DNA of 64,000 nt, taken from contig NZ_QQZY01000001.1 in the NCBI RefSeq assembly GCF_003351045.1, forward strand, positions 558,001 through 622,000, read 5' to 3'. This document shows positions 24,377 through 33,347 of the stretch, piece after piece (position 1 is the stretch's first letter; each line of letters starts with the position of its first letter). The translations under genes were made by a program, and so were the position numbers. Below the pieces are notes generated by a model, which saw only the letters and a list, made by a program, of their open reading frames with translations, did no database searches and had not been told where the DNA came from. Source of the DNA: Gaiella occulta (GTDB taxonomy: Bacteria > Actinomycetota > Thermoleophilia > Gaiellales > Gaiellaceae).

Positions 24377-25334
24377 GCCACGCCGCGAGCGTCGTCTGGC
24401 GCCCGCCGTCTCCACGCTCGAGCTCTCCGCGCAGCTCGCCGACCGTGCCCCAGCGCTCGGCGAGCACGTCGTGATCGTGGATCGTCTCCAGGTTCACCTG
24501 GCGCGACAGAACGAAGTCGCCGTCGTCGAGCCCGGGCACCCGGTCGAGCAGGCCCTTCAGCGCCACGCGCACGGAATCCTCGACGAACCGCGGCTGCAGG
24601 TGCGCGTGCTCGACGACGAACAGCTCGTCGGGCCTCTTCAGCAGCTCGAACACCGGGGCGCTCATCGACGCCTCGACGAGCTGGACGAGCGTCTCCGCGT
24701 CGACGTGCTGCTTCGTGCCGACGAGCAGCGTGCCCCGACCGCGCTGGTTGTGCGTCGCGATCGGCACGAGCTGCAGGATGCGCTCGATGTCGCCCGTGTC
24801 GAAGCCCGCCTCCTGCAGGCGCTCGGCTGCGCGCCCGGCGACGAGGCCCTGGGCGCAGGGGCATGCGTTGATGCCCGTCGCCTCGACCCCGACGACGTGG
24901 CGCGATCCCTGTGCGGTCGCGGCCGCGATCCCGATCAGCGAGACCATCTCCTGCGTCGGCAGCCCGGTCACCGGCGTCGTGCGGCGCATCGGCCAGCGGG
25001 CCGTGATGCGCACCTCGGCCCGCAGCGCGCCCTGGCGCTCGACGATGCGGCGGGCGATCAGCTCCGCCAGCTCCTCGACGATGCCCGCCTCGCCGAACAC
25101 GGCCTCGTCGATCGCCTCGTCGAACAGCTCGGGGAAGCGCGACATGTGCACGCCCTTCTGCTCGCGCCCGAGGTCGACGGTGCACTCGACGTCGGCGGCC
25201 ATCATCGTCTCCGCGTCGCCGCGGCGGATCTTGATCGCCTTGTGGACGCCCGTCACGCCCGCGCGCGAGAGGGCGAGCTCGACGGGTGGCGCCGACGCCT
25301 GCATGTCGTCGACGAGATGCGGGAGCTCCGCCAT
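24366..25334 (-). CDS. folE2: GTP cyclohydrolase I type IB (FolE2)
   Basis: The 322 residues match the FolE2/GCYH-IB family: GVTGVHKAI near the N-terminus, the cysteine motif GINACPCAQ that binds the catalytic metal, THNQRG, and a long C-terminal half ending RQVNLETIHDHDV. It opens GTP to dihydroneopterin triphosphate for folate synthesis and can work with metals other than zinc. The ATG at 25334 is preceded by a -10-like TACGTT 7 bases away and no ribosome site, so it is probably leaderless. Confidence 0.93.
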   Translation of the reverse strand: MAELPHLVDDMQASAPPVELALSRAGVTGVHKAIKIRRGDAETMMAADVECTVDLGREQKGVHMSRFPELFDEAIDEAVFGEAGIVEELAELIARRIVERQGALRAEVRITARWPMRRTTPVTGLPTQEMVSLIGIAAATAQGSRHVVGVEATGINACPCAQGLVAGRAAERLQEAGFDTGDIERILQLVPIATHNQRGRGTLLVGTKQHVDAETLVQLVEASMSAPVFELLKRPDELFVVEHAHLQPRFVEDSVRVALKGLLDRVPGLDDGDFVLSRQVNLETIHDHDVLAERWGTVGELRGELERGDGGRQTTLAAWLTA

Positions 25335-25341
25335 GCGGGGG

Positions 25342-25347
25342 AACGTA
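25342..25347 (-). promoter_or_regulatory. -10 element of leaderless folE2
   Basis: On the minus strand TACGTT ends 7 bases before the ATG at 25334. Confidence 0.45.
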
Positions 25348-25373
25348 GCATCGACCCGCCGGGGCGCCGCGGC

Positions 25374-25407
25374 GTTCAGGCGATCGTCAGGCGCGGCCGC
25401 GCAGGAT
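25374..25407 (+). promoter_or_regulatory. Tandem 11-base box and -10, upstream of the flippase-like gene
   Basis: GTTCAGGCGAT (25374-25384) is followed directly by CGTCAGGCGCG (25385-25395). After 6 bases comes the -10-like CAGGAT (25402-25407). The spacing is the same as at 26442, 40511 and 42804. Confidence 0.65.
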
Positions 25408-25413
25408 GCGGCC

Positions 25414-25485
25414 GTGGACACGAGCGGACCGATCCGTCCGGCGGCGGCAGGTCACGCGCCTGCGCTGGGCGCGCGGCCGGACTGA
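25414..25485 (+). CDS. Leaderless mini-ORF (23 codons) ahead of the flippase-like gene
   Basis: A GTG 6 bases after the -10 at 25402-25407 opens a 23-codon frame (MDTSGPIRPAAAGHAPALG then ARPD) ending 12 bases before the GTG of the membrane protein at 25498. It occupies the position of a leaderless gene start and may deliver ribosomes to the downstream gene. The peptide has no similarity to the other mini-ORFs, so its sequence may not matter. Confidence 0.35.
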   Translation: MDTSGPIRPAAAGHAPALGARPD

Positions 25486-25497
25486 CGCGGGGGCGAC

Positions 25498-26430
25498 GTG
25501 CACACACTTCCCGCTCTCGTGTCCGGCGTGGCGCACACGCTCGCCGGCGCGTCGCTCGGCGCCCTCGCCGTCGCGCTCGTGCTCCATCTCGCCAAGATCA
25601 CGGCCGAGGCCCGGTCGTGGCACGCCATCGTCAGCCACGCGTATCCCGATCGCGACGTGCGGTTCCGTACCACGCTCGGCGCGTTCGCGGGCGCCGTCGG
25701 CGCGAACGCGGTGCTGCCGGCGCGCGTGGGTGAAGCCCTGCGTCTCGGCATCGTGCGCAGGCGCGTGCCGGGCTCGAGCGTCGCCACGATCGCGTCGACG
25801 ATCGTGCTCGAGACGGCGATCGAGCTCGTGTTCGGGCTCGCCGTGATCGCCGCCGTGCTCGGCGCGGGCCGCTCGCTCGGCCCGATCGCCGCTCCCACGG
25901 CGCTCGTCGCGGCGCACCCCGCCGTCCTGGCGGTGGCCGGCGCCGTCACCGTCCTGCTCGCCGGCGCCGCGTTCCTGGGGCGGCGCCGCCTCCGTCGCGC
26001 GGCGGCCGGCATGGCGCGCGGGATGTCGATCGTGCGCTCGCCGCGCCGCTTCTTCCGCGGCGTCGTCGTGTGGAAGCTCGTCGCATGGGGGCTGCGGCTC
26101 GCGGCCGTGTACTGGTTCCTGACGGCGTTCCACCTCGGTGCAGGGCTGTGGGCGGTGCTCCTCGTGGTCGCGGCTCAGAACCTCGCGGCGCTGCTGCCGC
26201 TGGCGCCGGGCGGCGCGGGCACGCAGCAGGCCGCACTCGCCTTCGCCCTCGCCGGAACGGCGAGCGTCGCGGCCGCCGTCGGGCTCGGCATCGGCATGCA
26301 GGCGTCGACGGCGCTCGTCGACCTCGCCGTCGGCACCGTCGCCGTCGCGCTCGTGTCGTCGCGGTCCGACGTCCGCGGCGCCCTGCGTCCGGCGGCGCGC
26401 CGCCGGCCGGCGCTCGCGCCCACCCCGTAG
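25498..26430 (+). CDS. LPG-synthase-TM-type (flippase-like) integral membrane protein
   Basis: The 310 residues have about eight hydrophobic helices and match the lysylphosphatidylglycerol synthase transmembrane-region family (UPF0104). Typical stretches are GAFAGAVGANAVLPARVGEALRL, SVATIASTIVLETAIEL and LLPLAPGGAGTQQAALA. In MprF this region flips aminoacylated lipids. Stand-alone members are widespread and mostly uncharacterised, often beside glycosyltransferases. It is preceded by the tandem-repeat box and the mini-ORF, like the MprF-like operon at 36-40 kb. Confidence 0.8.
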   Translation: MHTLPALVSGVAHTLAGASLGALAVALVLHLAKITAEARSWHAIVSHAYPDRDVRFRTTLGAFAGAVGANAVLPARVGEALRLGIVRRRVPGSSVATIASTIVLETAIELVFGLAVIAAVLGAGRSLGPIAAPTALVAAHPAVLAVAGAVTVLLAGAAFLGRRRLRRAAAGMARGMSIVRSPRRFFRGVVVWKLVAWGLRLAAVYWFLTAFHLGAGLWAVLLVVAAQNLAALLPLAPGGAGTQQAALAFALAGTASVAAAVGLGIGMQASTALVDLAVGTVAVALVSSRSDVRGALRPAARRRPALAPTP

Positions 26431-26441
26431 CGTCCTCGCGC

Positions 26442-26475
26442 GTTCAGGCGCCCGTCAGGCGCGGCGCCCTACGGT
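26442..26475 (+). promoter_or_regulatory. Tandem 11-base box and -10 of the secreted protein/ABC/two-component operon
   Basis: GTTCAGGCGCC (26442-26452) and CGTCAGGCGCG (26453-26463) are followed after 6 bases by TACGGT (26470-26475). The ATG at 26482 follows after another 6 bases, so the gene is leaderless. Confidence 0.7.
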
Positions 26476-26481
26476 CGCAGC

Positions 26482-27036
26482 ATGCACACCATTCGACGCA
26501 CCCCGCTCGTCGCCGTGCTCGCCGCGGCCACCCTTCTCGCCGCCGCACCCGTCGCCGCCCACGCAGAAGCCGGGCCGCCCGGTGACATCCCCGACAACCA
26601 GGCGTACGTCACCTTCCGCGGCGCCGGCTACTCGCTCAAGGTGCCGGAGGGCTGGCGGCGGACGCAGAAGGCGTCTCAGGTGAGCTTCGCCGACAAGTAC
26701 AACTCGATCGGCGTCACCGTCTCGAAGGAGGCCAGACGCCCCACCGTCGCCTCCGTCACGAGGGTCGATCTCGCGAAGCTGCGGGCGACGGTGAAGGGCT
26801 TCGCCCAGCCGAAGGTCACGAGCGTGAAGCGCCCGGCCGGGACGGCGATCCTCGTCACCTACCGCGCTCGTAGCCAGGCGAACGTCGTGACGGGGAAGAC
26901 GGTGACCAACGACGTCGAGCGCTACACGTTCTGGCGGGCCGGGAAGCTCGCCGTGCTCTCGCTCCAGGCTCCCAGGGGGTCGGACAACGTCGACCCGTGG
27001 AAGATCGTCACCGACTCGTTCACGTGGACGCGATGA
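26482..27036 (+). CDS. Secreted PsbP-like protein heading an ABC transporter/two-component operon
   Basis: The 184 residues start with a signal peptide (RTPLVAVLAAATLLAAAPVAAHAEA). The mature part begins with a region resembling the PsbP/DUF1795 fold (YVTFRGAGYSLKVPEGWRR, VSFADKYNSIGVTVSKE). It ends VDPWKIVTDSFTW, as such domains do. It is probably anchored or free outside the membrane and may sense or present a ligand to the FtsX-type transporter. The stop overlaps the ATG of the first ATPase (ATGA). Confidence 0.75.
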   Translation: MHTIRRTPLVAVLAAATLLAAAPVAAHAEAGPPGDIPDNQAYVTFRGAGYSLKVPEGWRRTQKASQVSFADKYNSIGVTVSKEARRPTVASVTRVDLAKLRATVKGFAQPKVTSVKRPAGTAILVTYRARSQANVVTGKTVTNDVERYTFWRAGKLAVLSLQAPRGSDNVDPWKIVTDSFTWTR

Positions 27037-27695
27037 CCGCGGCTCTCGACGCGCGAGATCTCTACCGCTTCTACCACGCGGGCGACGACGAGACGCTGGC
27101 GCTACGCGGTGTGTCGCTCCAGGTCGACGGTGGAGAAATCGTGGCGATCACGGGCCCGTCGGGCTCGGGCAAGTCGACGCTGCTCGCGTGCCTGGCCGGT
27201 CTCGACGAGCCCGACGGCGGCATGGTGCGTATCGCCGGGACGCCGCTCTCGCGGCGCCCGGAGCAGGAGCGCACGCGTCTCCGGGCCCGCTCGATCGGGA
27301 TGCTGTTCCAGAGCGTCAACCTGATCCAGCACCTGACGGTGACCGCCAACGTCCTGCTGGCGCAGCGTCTCGCCGGCAAGCAGGACGCTCGCCGCGCCGA
27401 GGCGCTTCTCGAGAGCGTGGGGCTGTCGGCGCGTGCGCACGCGTATCCGCCGACGTTGAGCGGCGGCGAGAGCGCGCGCGCCGGTCTCGCGGTGGCTCTC
27501 GCCAACGACCCCCCCGTGCTGCTCGCCGACGAGCCCACGGGGGAGATCGACGGAGAGACCTCGCGGCAGGTGATAGGACTCCTGCAGCGGCGCGCCCGTG
27601 AGGGTGGCGCCGTCGTCGTCGTCACGCACAACGAGGCGGTCGCCGCCGCCGCAGGCCGCGTCGTGCGACTCGTCGACGGACGGGTGGCGGCATGA
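27033..27695 (+). CDS. ABC transporter ATP-binding protein 1 (MacB/LolD type)
   Basis: The 220 residues contain Walker A GPSGSGKST, Q-loop FQSVNL, signature LSGGESARAGLA, Walker B VLLADEPTGEID and switch THNE, so it is a complete ATPase. The signature reads LSGGE instead of LSGGQ. With the second ATPase and the 888-residue permease it forms a MacB/LolCDE-like transporter that probably works on lipids, peptides or wall components instead of small solutes. Both junctions are 4-base ATGA overlaps. Confidence 0.92.
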   Translation: MTAALDARDLYRFYHAGDDETLALRGVSLQVDGGEIVAITGPSGSGKSTLLACLAGLDEPDGGMVRIAGTPLSRRPEQERTRLRARSIGMLFQSVNLIQHLTVTANVLLAQRLAGKQDARRAEALLESVGLSARAHAYPPTLSGGESARAGLAVALANDPPVLLADEPTGEIDGETSRQVIGLLQRRAREGGAVVVVTHNEAVAAAAGRVVRLVDGRVAA

Positions 27696-28354
27696 CCGCG
27701 CTCGTCTCCTGCCGCGAGGTGTCCCGCACGTACGGCAGAGGCGACGCGGCGACGGTCGCGCTGCGCCCGACCGTCTGTGACGTCGAGCCCGGAGCGCGCA
27801 TCGCCGTGACCGGCCCGTCCGGGTCGGGCAAGAGCACGCTCTTGCACCTGATGGCCGGCCTCGAAGACCCCTCCGGCGGAACCGTCTCGTGGCCTGGGAT
27901 CGGGTCGCGCTCCGAGCTCCGTCCCGGCCCGCTCGCGATGATCTTCCAGGGCCCGAGCCTGTTGCCGCCGCTCAGCGTGATCGAGAACGTCGCGCTCCCG
28001 CGCCAGCTCGCCGGCGCGCCGAGCGACGAGGCGCTGGAGGAGGCGCGCGCCGCGCTGGCGCGGCTCGAGCTCTCCGAGCTCGCCGACAAGCTGCCGGAGG
28101 AGATCTCGGGCGGGCAGGCGCAGCGCGTGGCCGTGGCACGCGTGCTCGCGTCGCGGCCGCTGCTGATCCTGGCGGACGAGCCGACGAGCCAGCTCGACCG
28201 CGGCAACGGGGCGCACGTGATCGACGTGCTGCTCGAGGCCGCCGACGCCGCGGCCGCGGCGCTCGTGATCGCGACCCATGACCACACCATCGCCGACCGC
28301 TTCGCGACACGCTGGACCGTCGCCGACGGCGTCGTGATCACGGATCGGAGCTAG
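27692..28354 (+). CDS. ABC transporter ATP-binding protein 2 (MacB/LolD type)
   Basis: The 220 residues contain Walker A GPSGSGKST, Q-loop FQGPSL, signature ISGGQAQRVAVA, Walker B LLILADEPTSQLD and THDHT. It is the same length as ATPase 1 but clearly diverged from it, so the transporter probably uses an ATPase heterodimer. The ATG overlaps the previous stop, and the permease starts 3 bases after its own stop. Confidence 0.92.
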   Translation: MTALVSCREVSRTYGRGDAATVALRPTVCDVEPGARIAVTGPSGSGKSTLLHLMAGLEDPSGGTVSWPGIGSRSELRPGPLAMIFQGPSLLPPLSVIENVALPRQLAGAPSDEALEEARAALARLELSELADKLPEEISGGQAQRVAVARVLASRPLLILADEPTSQLDRGNGAHVIDVLLEAADAAAAALVIATHDHTIADRFATRWTVADGVVITDRS

Positions 28355-28357
28355 ATC

Positions 28358-31024
28358 GTGCTGCCGCTGAGCTGGGTTCGCGGCCTTCTCGCGCGTCGCA
28401 AGGGGCGTCTCGTCGCCACCGCTGCCGGCGTCGCGGTGGCTGTCGCCCTGCTCGCCTCGATCGGGGCGTTCCTGTCGGGCACGAGCGCGGCGATGACCGA
28501 GCGCGCGATCTCCCGCGTCCCGCTCGACTGGCAGGTGGAAGGGCAGACCGGGGCCGACCCCGCGCAGCTCCTGCGCGGGGTGAAGAGCTTCCCGCCGGTG
28601 ACGACGGCGCTGCCCGTCGGCTACGCCGCCGCGGCCGGCTACAGCGCCGTCTCGCACGGTGCCGCGACGAGCGCGGGCCCCGGCTTCGTGCTCGGAATCC
28701 CGAGCGCCTACCGTGCCGTCTACCCGGACGAGATCACGCAGCTGATCGGTGCCGAGCATGGTGTCCTCATCGCGCAGCAGCTTGCCGCGAACCTGGGCGT
28801 CGGGCTCGGAGACGCGGTCACGATCCAGCGGGCCGGGCTGCCGAGCGTGCGCGTGCGCGTCGACGGGGTGATCGACATGCCCGCGGCCGACGCCCTCTTC
28901 CAGACGGTCGGCGCGCCCCCCGGCGCCAGGCAGCCGCCGCCGCCCGACAACGTGCTGTTCCTGCCGCTCGAGCGCTGGCACGCGCTGTTCGACCCGCTCG
29001 CCGCCGTTCGCCCGGATCTCGTCCGCACCCAGATCCACGCGAACATCGACCATGCGGGGCTGCCGCGCGACCCCACGAGCGCGTACGTCCGCGTCGGCGG
29101 GCTCGGACGCAACCTCGAGACGCAGCTCCAGGGCACGGGCCTCGTCGGCAACAACCTCGCGGATGCGCTCTCGAAGGCGCGCTCGGACAGCCTCTACGCG
29201 CGCATCGTGTTCCTCTTCCTCGGCCTGCCGGGCGCGATCCTCGCGGGTCTCGTGACGGCGTCCGTCGCGGGTGCGGGCGCCGATCGCCGCCGCCGCGAGC
29301 AGGCGCTGCTGCGCACCCGGGGGGCAACCGCGCGCGACCTTCTTCGCCTCGCCCTCTCCGAGACCATGCTCGTCGCCCTCGTCGGCGGCGCGCTCGGGCT
29401 CGTCGGCGCCTTCGCGATCGGCAAGCTCGCGTTCGGGTCGAACGGCTTCGGTGCGACCACGCGCGACTCGATCGTGTGGAGCGTGGGAGCGATCCTGGCC
29501 GGGGTGCTCGTCTCGGCGGCGGCGATCGCGCTGCCGGCGTGGCGCGATGCGCGCTCCCTCACGGTCAGCGCCGCGCGCCGCGTCGTCGGCCGCGCCCGGT
29601 CGCCGCTGTGGGCGCGGCTCTGGATCGACGTGCTCGCGCTCGCCGGCTCCGCGTTCGTCTTCTGGCGCACGGGCAGCAACGGCTACAAGCTCGTGCTCGC
29701 GGTCGAGGGCACGCCGCAGGTCTCGGTCGACTACTACTCGTTCCTCGCCCCGATCCTCCTCTGGATCGGCATCGGGCTGCTCAGCTGGCGGCTCGCGGAC
29801 CTGTTCCTGCGGCGGGGCGGCGGCCTGCTGCGGCGGCTCGTGAGCCCGCTGTCCGGGAGCCTCGCCCGTACGGTGGCGGCGACGATGACGCGCCAGCGCA
29901 GGCAACTCGCCGGCGCCCTCACGCTCGTCGCGCTGACGGTGGCGTTCGCCGCCTCGACCGCCGCGTTCAACGCCACCTACAAGCAGCAGGCCGAGGTCGA
30001 CGCGCGGCTCAGCAAGGGCGCCGACGTCGTCGTCACCGAATCGCCGGGCGTCCGCGTCGGCCCTGCGGCGGCGGCGCGGTTCGCAGGCATCCCCGGTGTC
30101 AAGGTCGTCGAGCCGTTGCAACATCGCTTCGCCTACATCGGCGCCGACCTGCAGGATCTCTACGGCGTCAACCCGGCGACGATCGTCGGGAACGGGCGCT
30201 TGCAGGACTCGTTCTTCCGCGGCGGCACGGCGAAGGAGCTGTTCGCGCGGCTCGCCGCGAAGCCCGACGCGATCCTCGTCAGCCAGGAAGCCGCCACCGA
30301 CTACCAGCTCAGGCCCGGCGACCGGGTCAACCTGCGCATCCAGGACGGGCGCACGAAGAAGTCGATCCCGGTGCCGTTCACCTACGCTGGCGTCGCGCTG
30401 GAGTTCCCGTCGGCGCCGAGCGACAGCTTCTTCGTCGCGAACGCGAGCTACGTCGCGAAGGCCACGGGCTCGAACGCCGTCGGAACCTTCCTCATCCAGA
30501 CGGGCGACACGCCGCCCGACCAGGTTGCCAGGCGCGTCGCCGCGCAGGTCGGCACGAGCGCGCTCGTGAGCGACATCACGAGCAAGCGGCGCAAGATCGC
30601 CGGCAGCATCACGTCCGTGGAGCTCGCCGGGCTCACGCGCGTCGAGCTCGGCTTCGCGCTCGTGCTCGCCGCGGCGGCGACCGGGCTCCTGCTCTGGCTC
30701 GGGCTCGCCGAGCGCCGCCGCACGTTCGCGATCGCGCAGGCGCTCGGCGCGAGCCAGCGCCAGCTCGGCAGCTTCATCTGGAGCGAGACCGCCTACGTCA
30801 CCCTCGGCGGGCTCATCCTCGGCGCGGCGGGTGCCGCCGCGCTCGCGGTCATGCTCGTGAAGGTGCTCACCGGCGTCTTCGACCCTCCGCCGACCGGCCT
30901 CGCCGTCCCGTGGGGCTACCTGATCGGCGTCGCCGCGGTCGCGCTCGCCGCCGTGGCGGCGGCCGGAGCGGCGGCGATCCGCTCCGTCCGCAGGCCCGCC
31001 GTCTCCGTCCTGCGCGACCTGTGA
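28358..31024 (+). CDS. FtsX/MacB-type ABC transporter permease
   Basis: The 888 residues have an N-terminal membrane helix (VATAAGVAVAVALLASIGAFLSG), a large periplasmic-type domain, and a first FtsX module around residues 285-400 (IVFLFLGLPGAILAGLVTASVAG, LSETMLVALVGGALGLVGAFAIG). A second module follows near the C-terminus (LVLAAAATGLLLWLGLAERRRTFAIAQALGAS). This duplicated layout is that of permeases that act on extracytoplasmic proteins, peptides or lipids. The operon continues into a two-component system, a pairing common for envelope-stress or antimicrobial-response exporters. Confidence 0.88.
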   Translation: MLPLSWVRGLLARRKGRLVATAAGVAVAVALLASIGAFLSGTSAAMTERAISRVPLDWQVEGQTGADPAQLLRGVKSFPPVTTALPVGYAAAAGYSAVSHGAATSAGPGFVLGIPSAYRAVYPDEITQLIGAEHGVLIAQQLAANLGVGLGDAVTIQRAGLPSVRVRVDGVIDMPAADALFQTVGAPPGARQPPPPDNVLFLPLERWHALFDPLAAVRPDLVRTQIHANIDHAGLPRDPTSAYVRVGGLGRNLETQLQGTGLVGNNLADALSKARSDSLYARIVFLFLGLPGAILAGLVTASVAGAGADRRRREQALLRTRGATARDLLRLALSETMLVALVGGALGLVGAFAIGKLAFGSNGFGATTRDSIVWSVGAILAGVLVSAAAIALPAWRDARSLTVSAARRVVGRARSPLWARLWIDVLALAGSAFVFWRTGSNGYKLVLAVEGTPQVSVDYYSFLAPILLWIGIGLLSWRLADLFLRRGGGLLRRLVSPLSGSLARTVAATMTRQRRQLAGALTLVALTVAFAASTAAFNATYKQQAEVDARLSKGADVVVTESPGVRVGPAAAARFAGIPGVKVVEPLQHRFAYIGADLQDLYGVNPATIVGNGRLQDSFFRGGTAKELFARLAAKPDAILVSQEAATDYQLRPGDRVNLRIQDGRTKKSIPVPFTYAGVALEFPSAPSDSFFVANASYVAKATGSNAVGTFLIQTGDTPPDQVARRVAAQVGTSALVSDITSKRRKIAGSITSVELAGLTRVELGFALVLAAAATGLLLWLGLAERRRTFAIAQALGASQRQLGSFIWSETAYVTLGGLILGAAGAAALAVMLVKVLTGVFDPPPTGLAVPWGYLIGVAAVALAAVAAAGAAAIRSVRRPAVSVLRDL

Positions 31025-31098
31025 CGGGAGGGCAGGCGCCGGCGATGCACCCGCTGGCGGCACCCGAGGCGTCGTCGCAGCGCGATACTGCCCGGGAC

Positions 31099-31767
31099 GT
31101 GATCGACCCTCACGTGATCGTGCTCGAGGACGACGCCGAGCTCCGCGTGCTGTTGACGCGGGGCCTGCGCGAGGAAGGCTTCACCGTCACGGCCGTGGGA
31201 AGCGCCGCCGAGCTGCTCGCACGGCTCCCTCCCGAAGGGCTCTCCGCGCTGGTCGTCGACATCGGGCTCCCCGACGCGGACGGCCGGGATGTGGTGCAGG
31301 CGCTGCGCGCGCAGGGATCCGCGGCGCCGGTCATCTTCCTCACGGCCCGCGACGCGCTGCCCGACCGGCTCTCCGGATTCGCCGCCGGCGGCGACGACTA
31401 CCTGACGAAGCCGTTCGCATTCGCGGAGCTCGTCGCACGGCTGCGCGCGCTGATGAGGAGAGGCGGCGCCGACCTCTCGCTCGAGGTCGGCGGGCTGCGG
31501 CTCGACCCCGGCACCCACGCGGTTTCCTGTGGCGGCGGGACGGCCGAGCTGACGCCGACGGAGTTCCGCATCCTCGCCCGCCTGGCCTCCACGCCGGGAG
31601 ACGCGGTGCGACGCCGGCAGCTCGTCGAGGCTGCCTGGCCGCACGGGGCGATCGTCCACGACAACACCCTCGACGTGTACATCGCACGTCTGCGGCGCAA
31701 GCTGGCGGCGCTTCCCGCTGCGCCCGAGATCGCGACGGTGCACGGAGTCGGCTACTCGTTGCGATGA
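31099..31767 (+). CDS. OmpR-family response regulator 1
   Basis: The 222 residues comprise a receiver domain (VIVLEDDAELR, phosphoacceptor in VVDIGLPDADG, conserved lysine in YLTKPFAF) and a winged-helix DNA-binding domain (LTPTEFRILARLASTPGDAV, TLDVYIARLRRKL, VHGVGYSLR). I chose GTG 31099, which gives the usual distance to the first acidic pair and lies 9 bases after a GATACT -10-like sequence. A GTG at 31021 overlapping the permease stop would add 26 residues. It is co-transcribed with its kinase and probably regulates the transporter operon. Confidence 0.88.
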   Translation: MIDPHVIVLEDDAELRVLLTRGLREEGFTVTAVGSAAELLARLPPEGLSALVVDIGLPDADGRDVVQALRAQGSAAPVIFLTARDALPDRLSGFAAGGDDYLTKPFAFAELVARLRALMRRGGADLSLEVGGLRLDPGTHAVSCGGGTAELTPTEFRILARLASTPGDAVRRRQLVEAAWPHGAIVHDNTLDVYIARLRRKLAALPAAPEIATVHGVGYSLR

Positions 31768-33110
31768 GGCCGCGGCTCCGCCTCGGTGTCCGAACGCGCC
31801 TGCTCCTCGCCGTGGTCGGCGCCGTCGCGCTCGCTCTCGCGATCGGCGTGGCGGCGTTCAACCTGCTGCTCGGCCAGCGCCTCTCGGACAGCGCGATCGC
31901 GCTCGCGAAGGCGCAGGCCGTGGCGGAGATCTCCTCGCTCAAGGTGGTCGACGGCAAGCTCGTCGTGCCCGAGGGGCCGGACGAAGGAGCGGCGCTCGGG
32001 AGCCCCGTGTGGGTGTTCGCCGGCACGACGGCGATCGAGACGCCGCGCATCGCCCACTCGATCACGGCCGCCGCTGCCTCGCTCGCCGGGGGGCCGGAGC
32101 GGGCGCTGCGCGTGAACGAGACGATGCGGCTGTACGCGCTTCCCGTCCTCCAGCAGGGAAAGCGGGTCGGCACGGTCGTCGCCGGCGTCCCGCTCCATCC
32201 CTACGACGAGACGGAGACGATCGCGCTCGTCGGCTCGGTGGCCCTGGCGGTCGCGCTGCTCGCCGCCGTGACCGTGCTGACGCGCTGGATCCTCGGCAGG
32301 GCGCTGCTCCCCGTCTCCCTGATGACGAAGGACGCGGCGGCATGGAGCGACCACGATCTCGACCGGCGCTTCGGCCTCGGTGAGCCGTACGACGAGCTCA
32401 CGCGGCTCGCCTGCACGCTCGACGCGCTGCTCGAGCGTCTCGCGGCGAGCCTCCGGCACGAGCAGCGCTTCACGGCGGAGCTCTCCCACGAGCTGCGGAC
32501 GCCGCTCGCGAAGATCGCCGCCGAGACGGAGCTGGCCCTGCGCCGGGAGCGCAGCGGCGACGACTACCGCGCCAGCCTCGAGGCGGTGCGCCGCAGCGCC
32601 GAGCAGATGACACGCACGGTCGAGGCGCTCGTGTCCGCAGCCCGGCAGGATGCCGGCCTGACGCGGACGACGAGCGATGCCCGCGACGGCGTCCGTGCCG
32701 CGGTCGCCTCCGTGCAGGACGGCGCCGACGCCGGCGGTGTCCGCATCACGCTCGCGCTCCCGGACGCTCCCGTCCGCGTCGCGATCGAGGACGGGTTGGT
32801 CGAGCGCATCATCCAGCCCCTGCTCGACAACGCCGTCCGCTACGGCCGCAGCTCCGTCTCGGTCGAGGTGCTGCGCAACGGCGCCACCGTGCTGGTCAGC
32901 GTCGTCGACGACGGGGACGGCGTCGGCGCGGACGAGCGCGAGCGCATCTTCGAGCCGGGCGTGCGCGGATCGGCGGCCGCAGCCGAGCCGGGCGGGGCCG
33001 GGCTCGGCCTGGCTCTCGCGCAGCGTCTCGCGCGCAGTGCCGGGGGCGAGATCAGCGCCGAGCACGACGGCGCCGGAGGCCGCTTCGTCGTGCGGCTGCC
33101 GGTCGCCTGA
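31764..33110 (+). CDS. Sensor histidine kinase 1
   Basis: The 448 residues have two membrane helices (LLLAVVGAVALALAIGVAAFNLLLG and LVGSVALAVALLAAVTVLT) that bound a small external sensor domain of ~140 residues. A HAMP-like linker, the HisKA box ELSHELRTPLAKI and an ATPase domain with LLDNAVRYG, DDGDGVGADERERIFEPG and GGAGLGLALAQRLA follow. It is a complete kinase for the adjacent regulator, joined by an ATGA overlap. The stimulus is probably an envelope condition, since the operon encodes an FtsX-type exporter. Confidence 0.9.
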   Translation: MRPRLRLGVRTRLLLAVVGAVALALAIGVAAFNLLLGQRLSDSAIALAKAQAVAEISSLKVVDGKLVVPEGPDEGAALGSPVWVFAGTTAIETPRIAHSITAAAASLAGGPERALRVNETMRLYALPVLQQGKRVGTVVAGVPLHPYDETETIALVGSVALAVALLAAVTVLTRWILGRALLPVSLMTKDAAAWSDHDLDRRFGLGEPYDELTRLACTLDALLERLAASLRHEQRFTAELSHELRTPLAKIAAETELALRRERSGDDYRASLEAVRRSAEQMTRTVEALVSAARQDAGLTRTTSDARDGVRAAVASVQDGADAGGVRITLALPDAPVRVAIEDGLVERIIQPLLDNAVRYGRSSVSVEVLRNGATVLVSVVDDGDGVGADERERIFEPGVRGSAAAAEPGGAGLGLALAQRLARSAGGEISAEHDGAGGRFVVRLPVA

Positions 33111-33131
33111 CCTCTCCCCGGCGACAGCTCG

Positions 33132-33347
33132 CTACGGTGGCGACGACACGCCGGCGCCGGTGCGTCGCGAGAGGCGGCGCAGCGACCACGCGAGCAGGCA
33201 CGGCACTGCCACGGGGAGCACCCACCAGGCCGGGATACCGCCCGCCGACAGCCCTGCGGTAACCGCCAGGGCGGCGGCGACGCCCAGCGCGAGCCCCGGA
33301 TCGTCCCCGACGACGAACTCGACGATGGAGCGCAACAGGCGGCTCAC
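33132..33347 (-). CDS. Small membrane protein (71 residues)
   Basis: The protein has two hydrophobic segments (LALGVAAALAVTAGLSAGG and WWVLPVAVPCLLAWSL) and basic ends. I do not recognise the family. The GTG at 33347 overlaps the stop of the upstream ExxE membrane protein in a GTGA junction, so the two are produced together and may form a complex. Confidence 0.65.
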   Translation of the reverse strand: MSRLLRSIVEFVVGDDPGLALGVAAALAVTAGLSAGGIPAWWVLPVAVPCLLAWSLRRLSRRTGAGVSSPP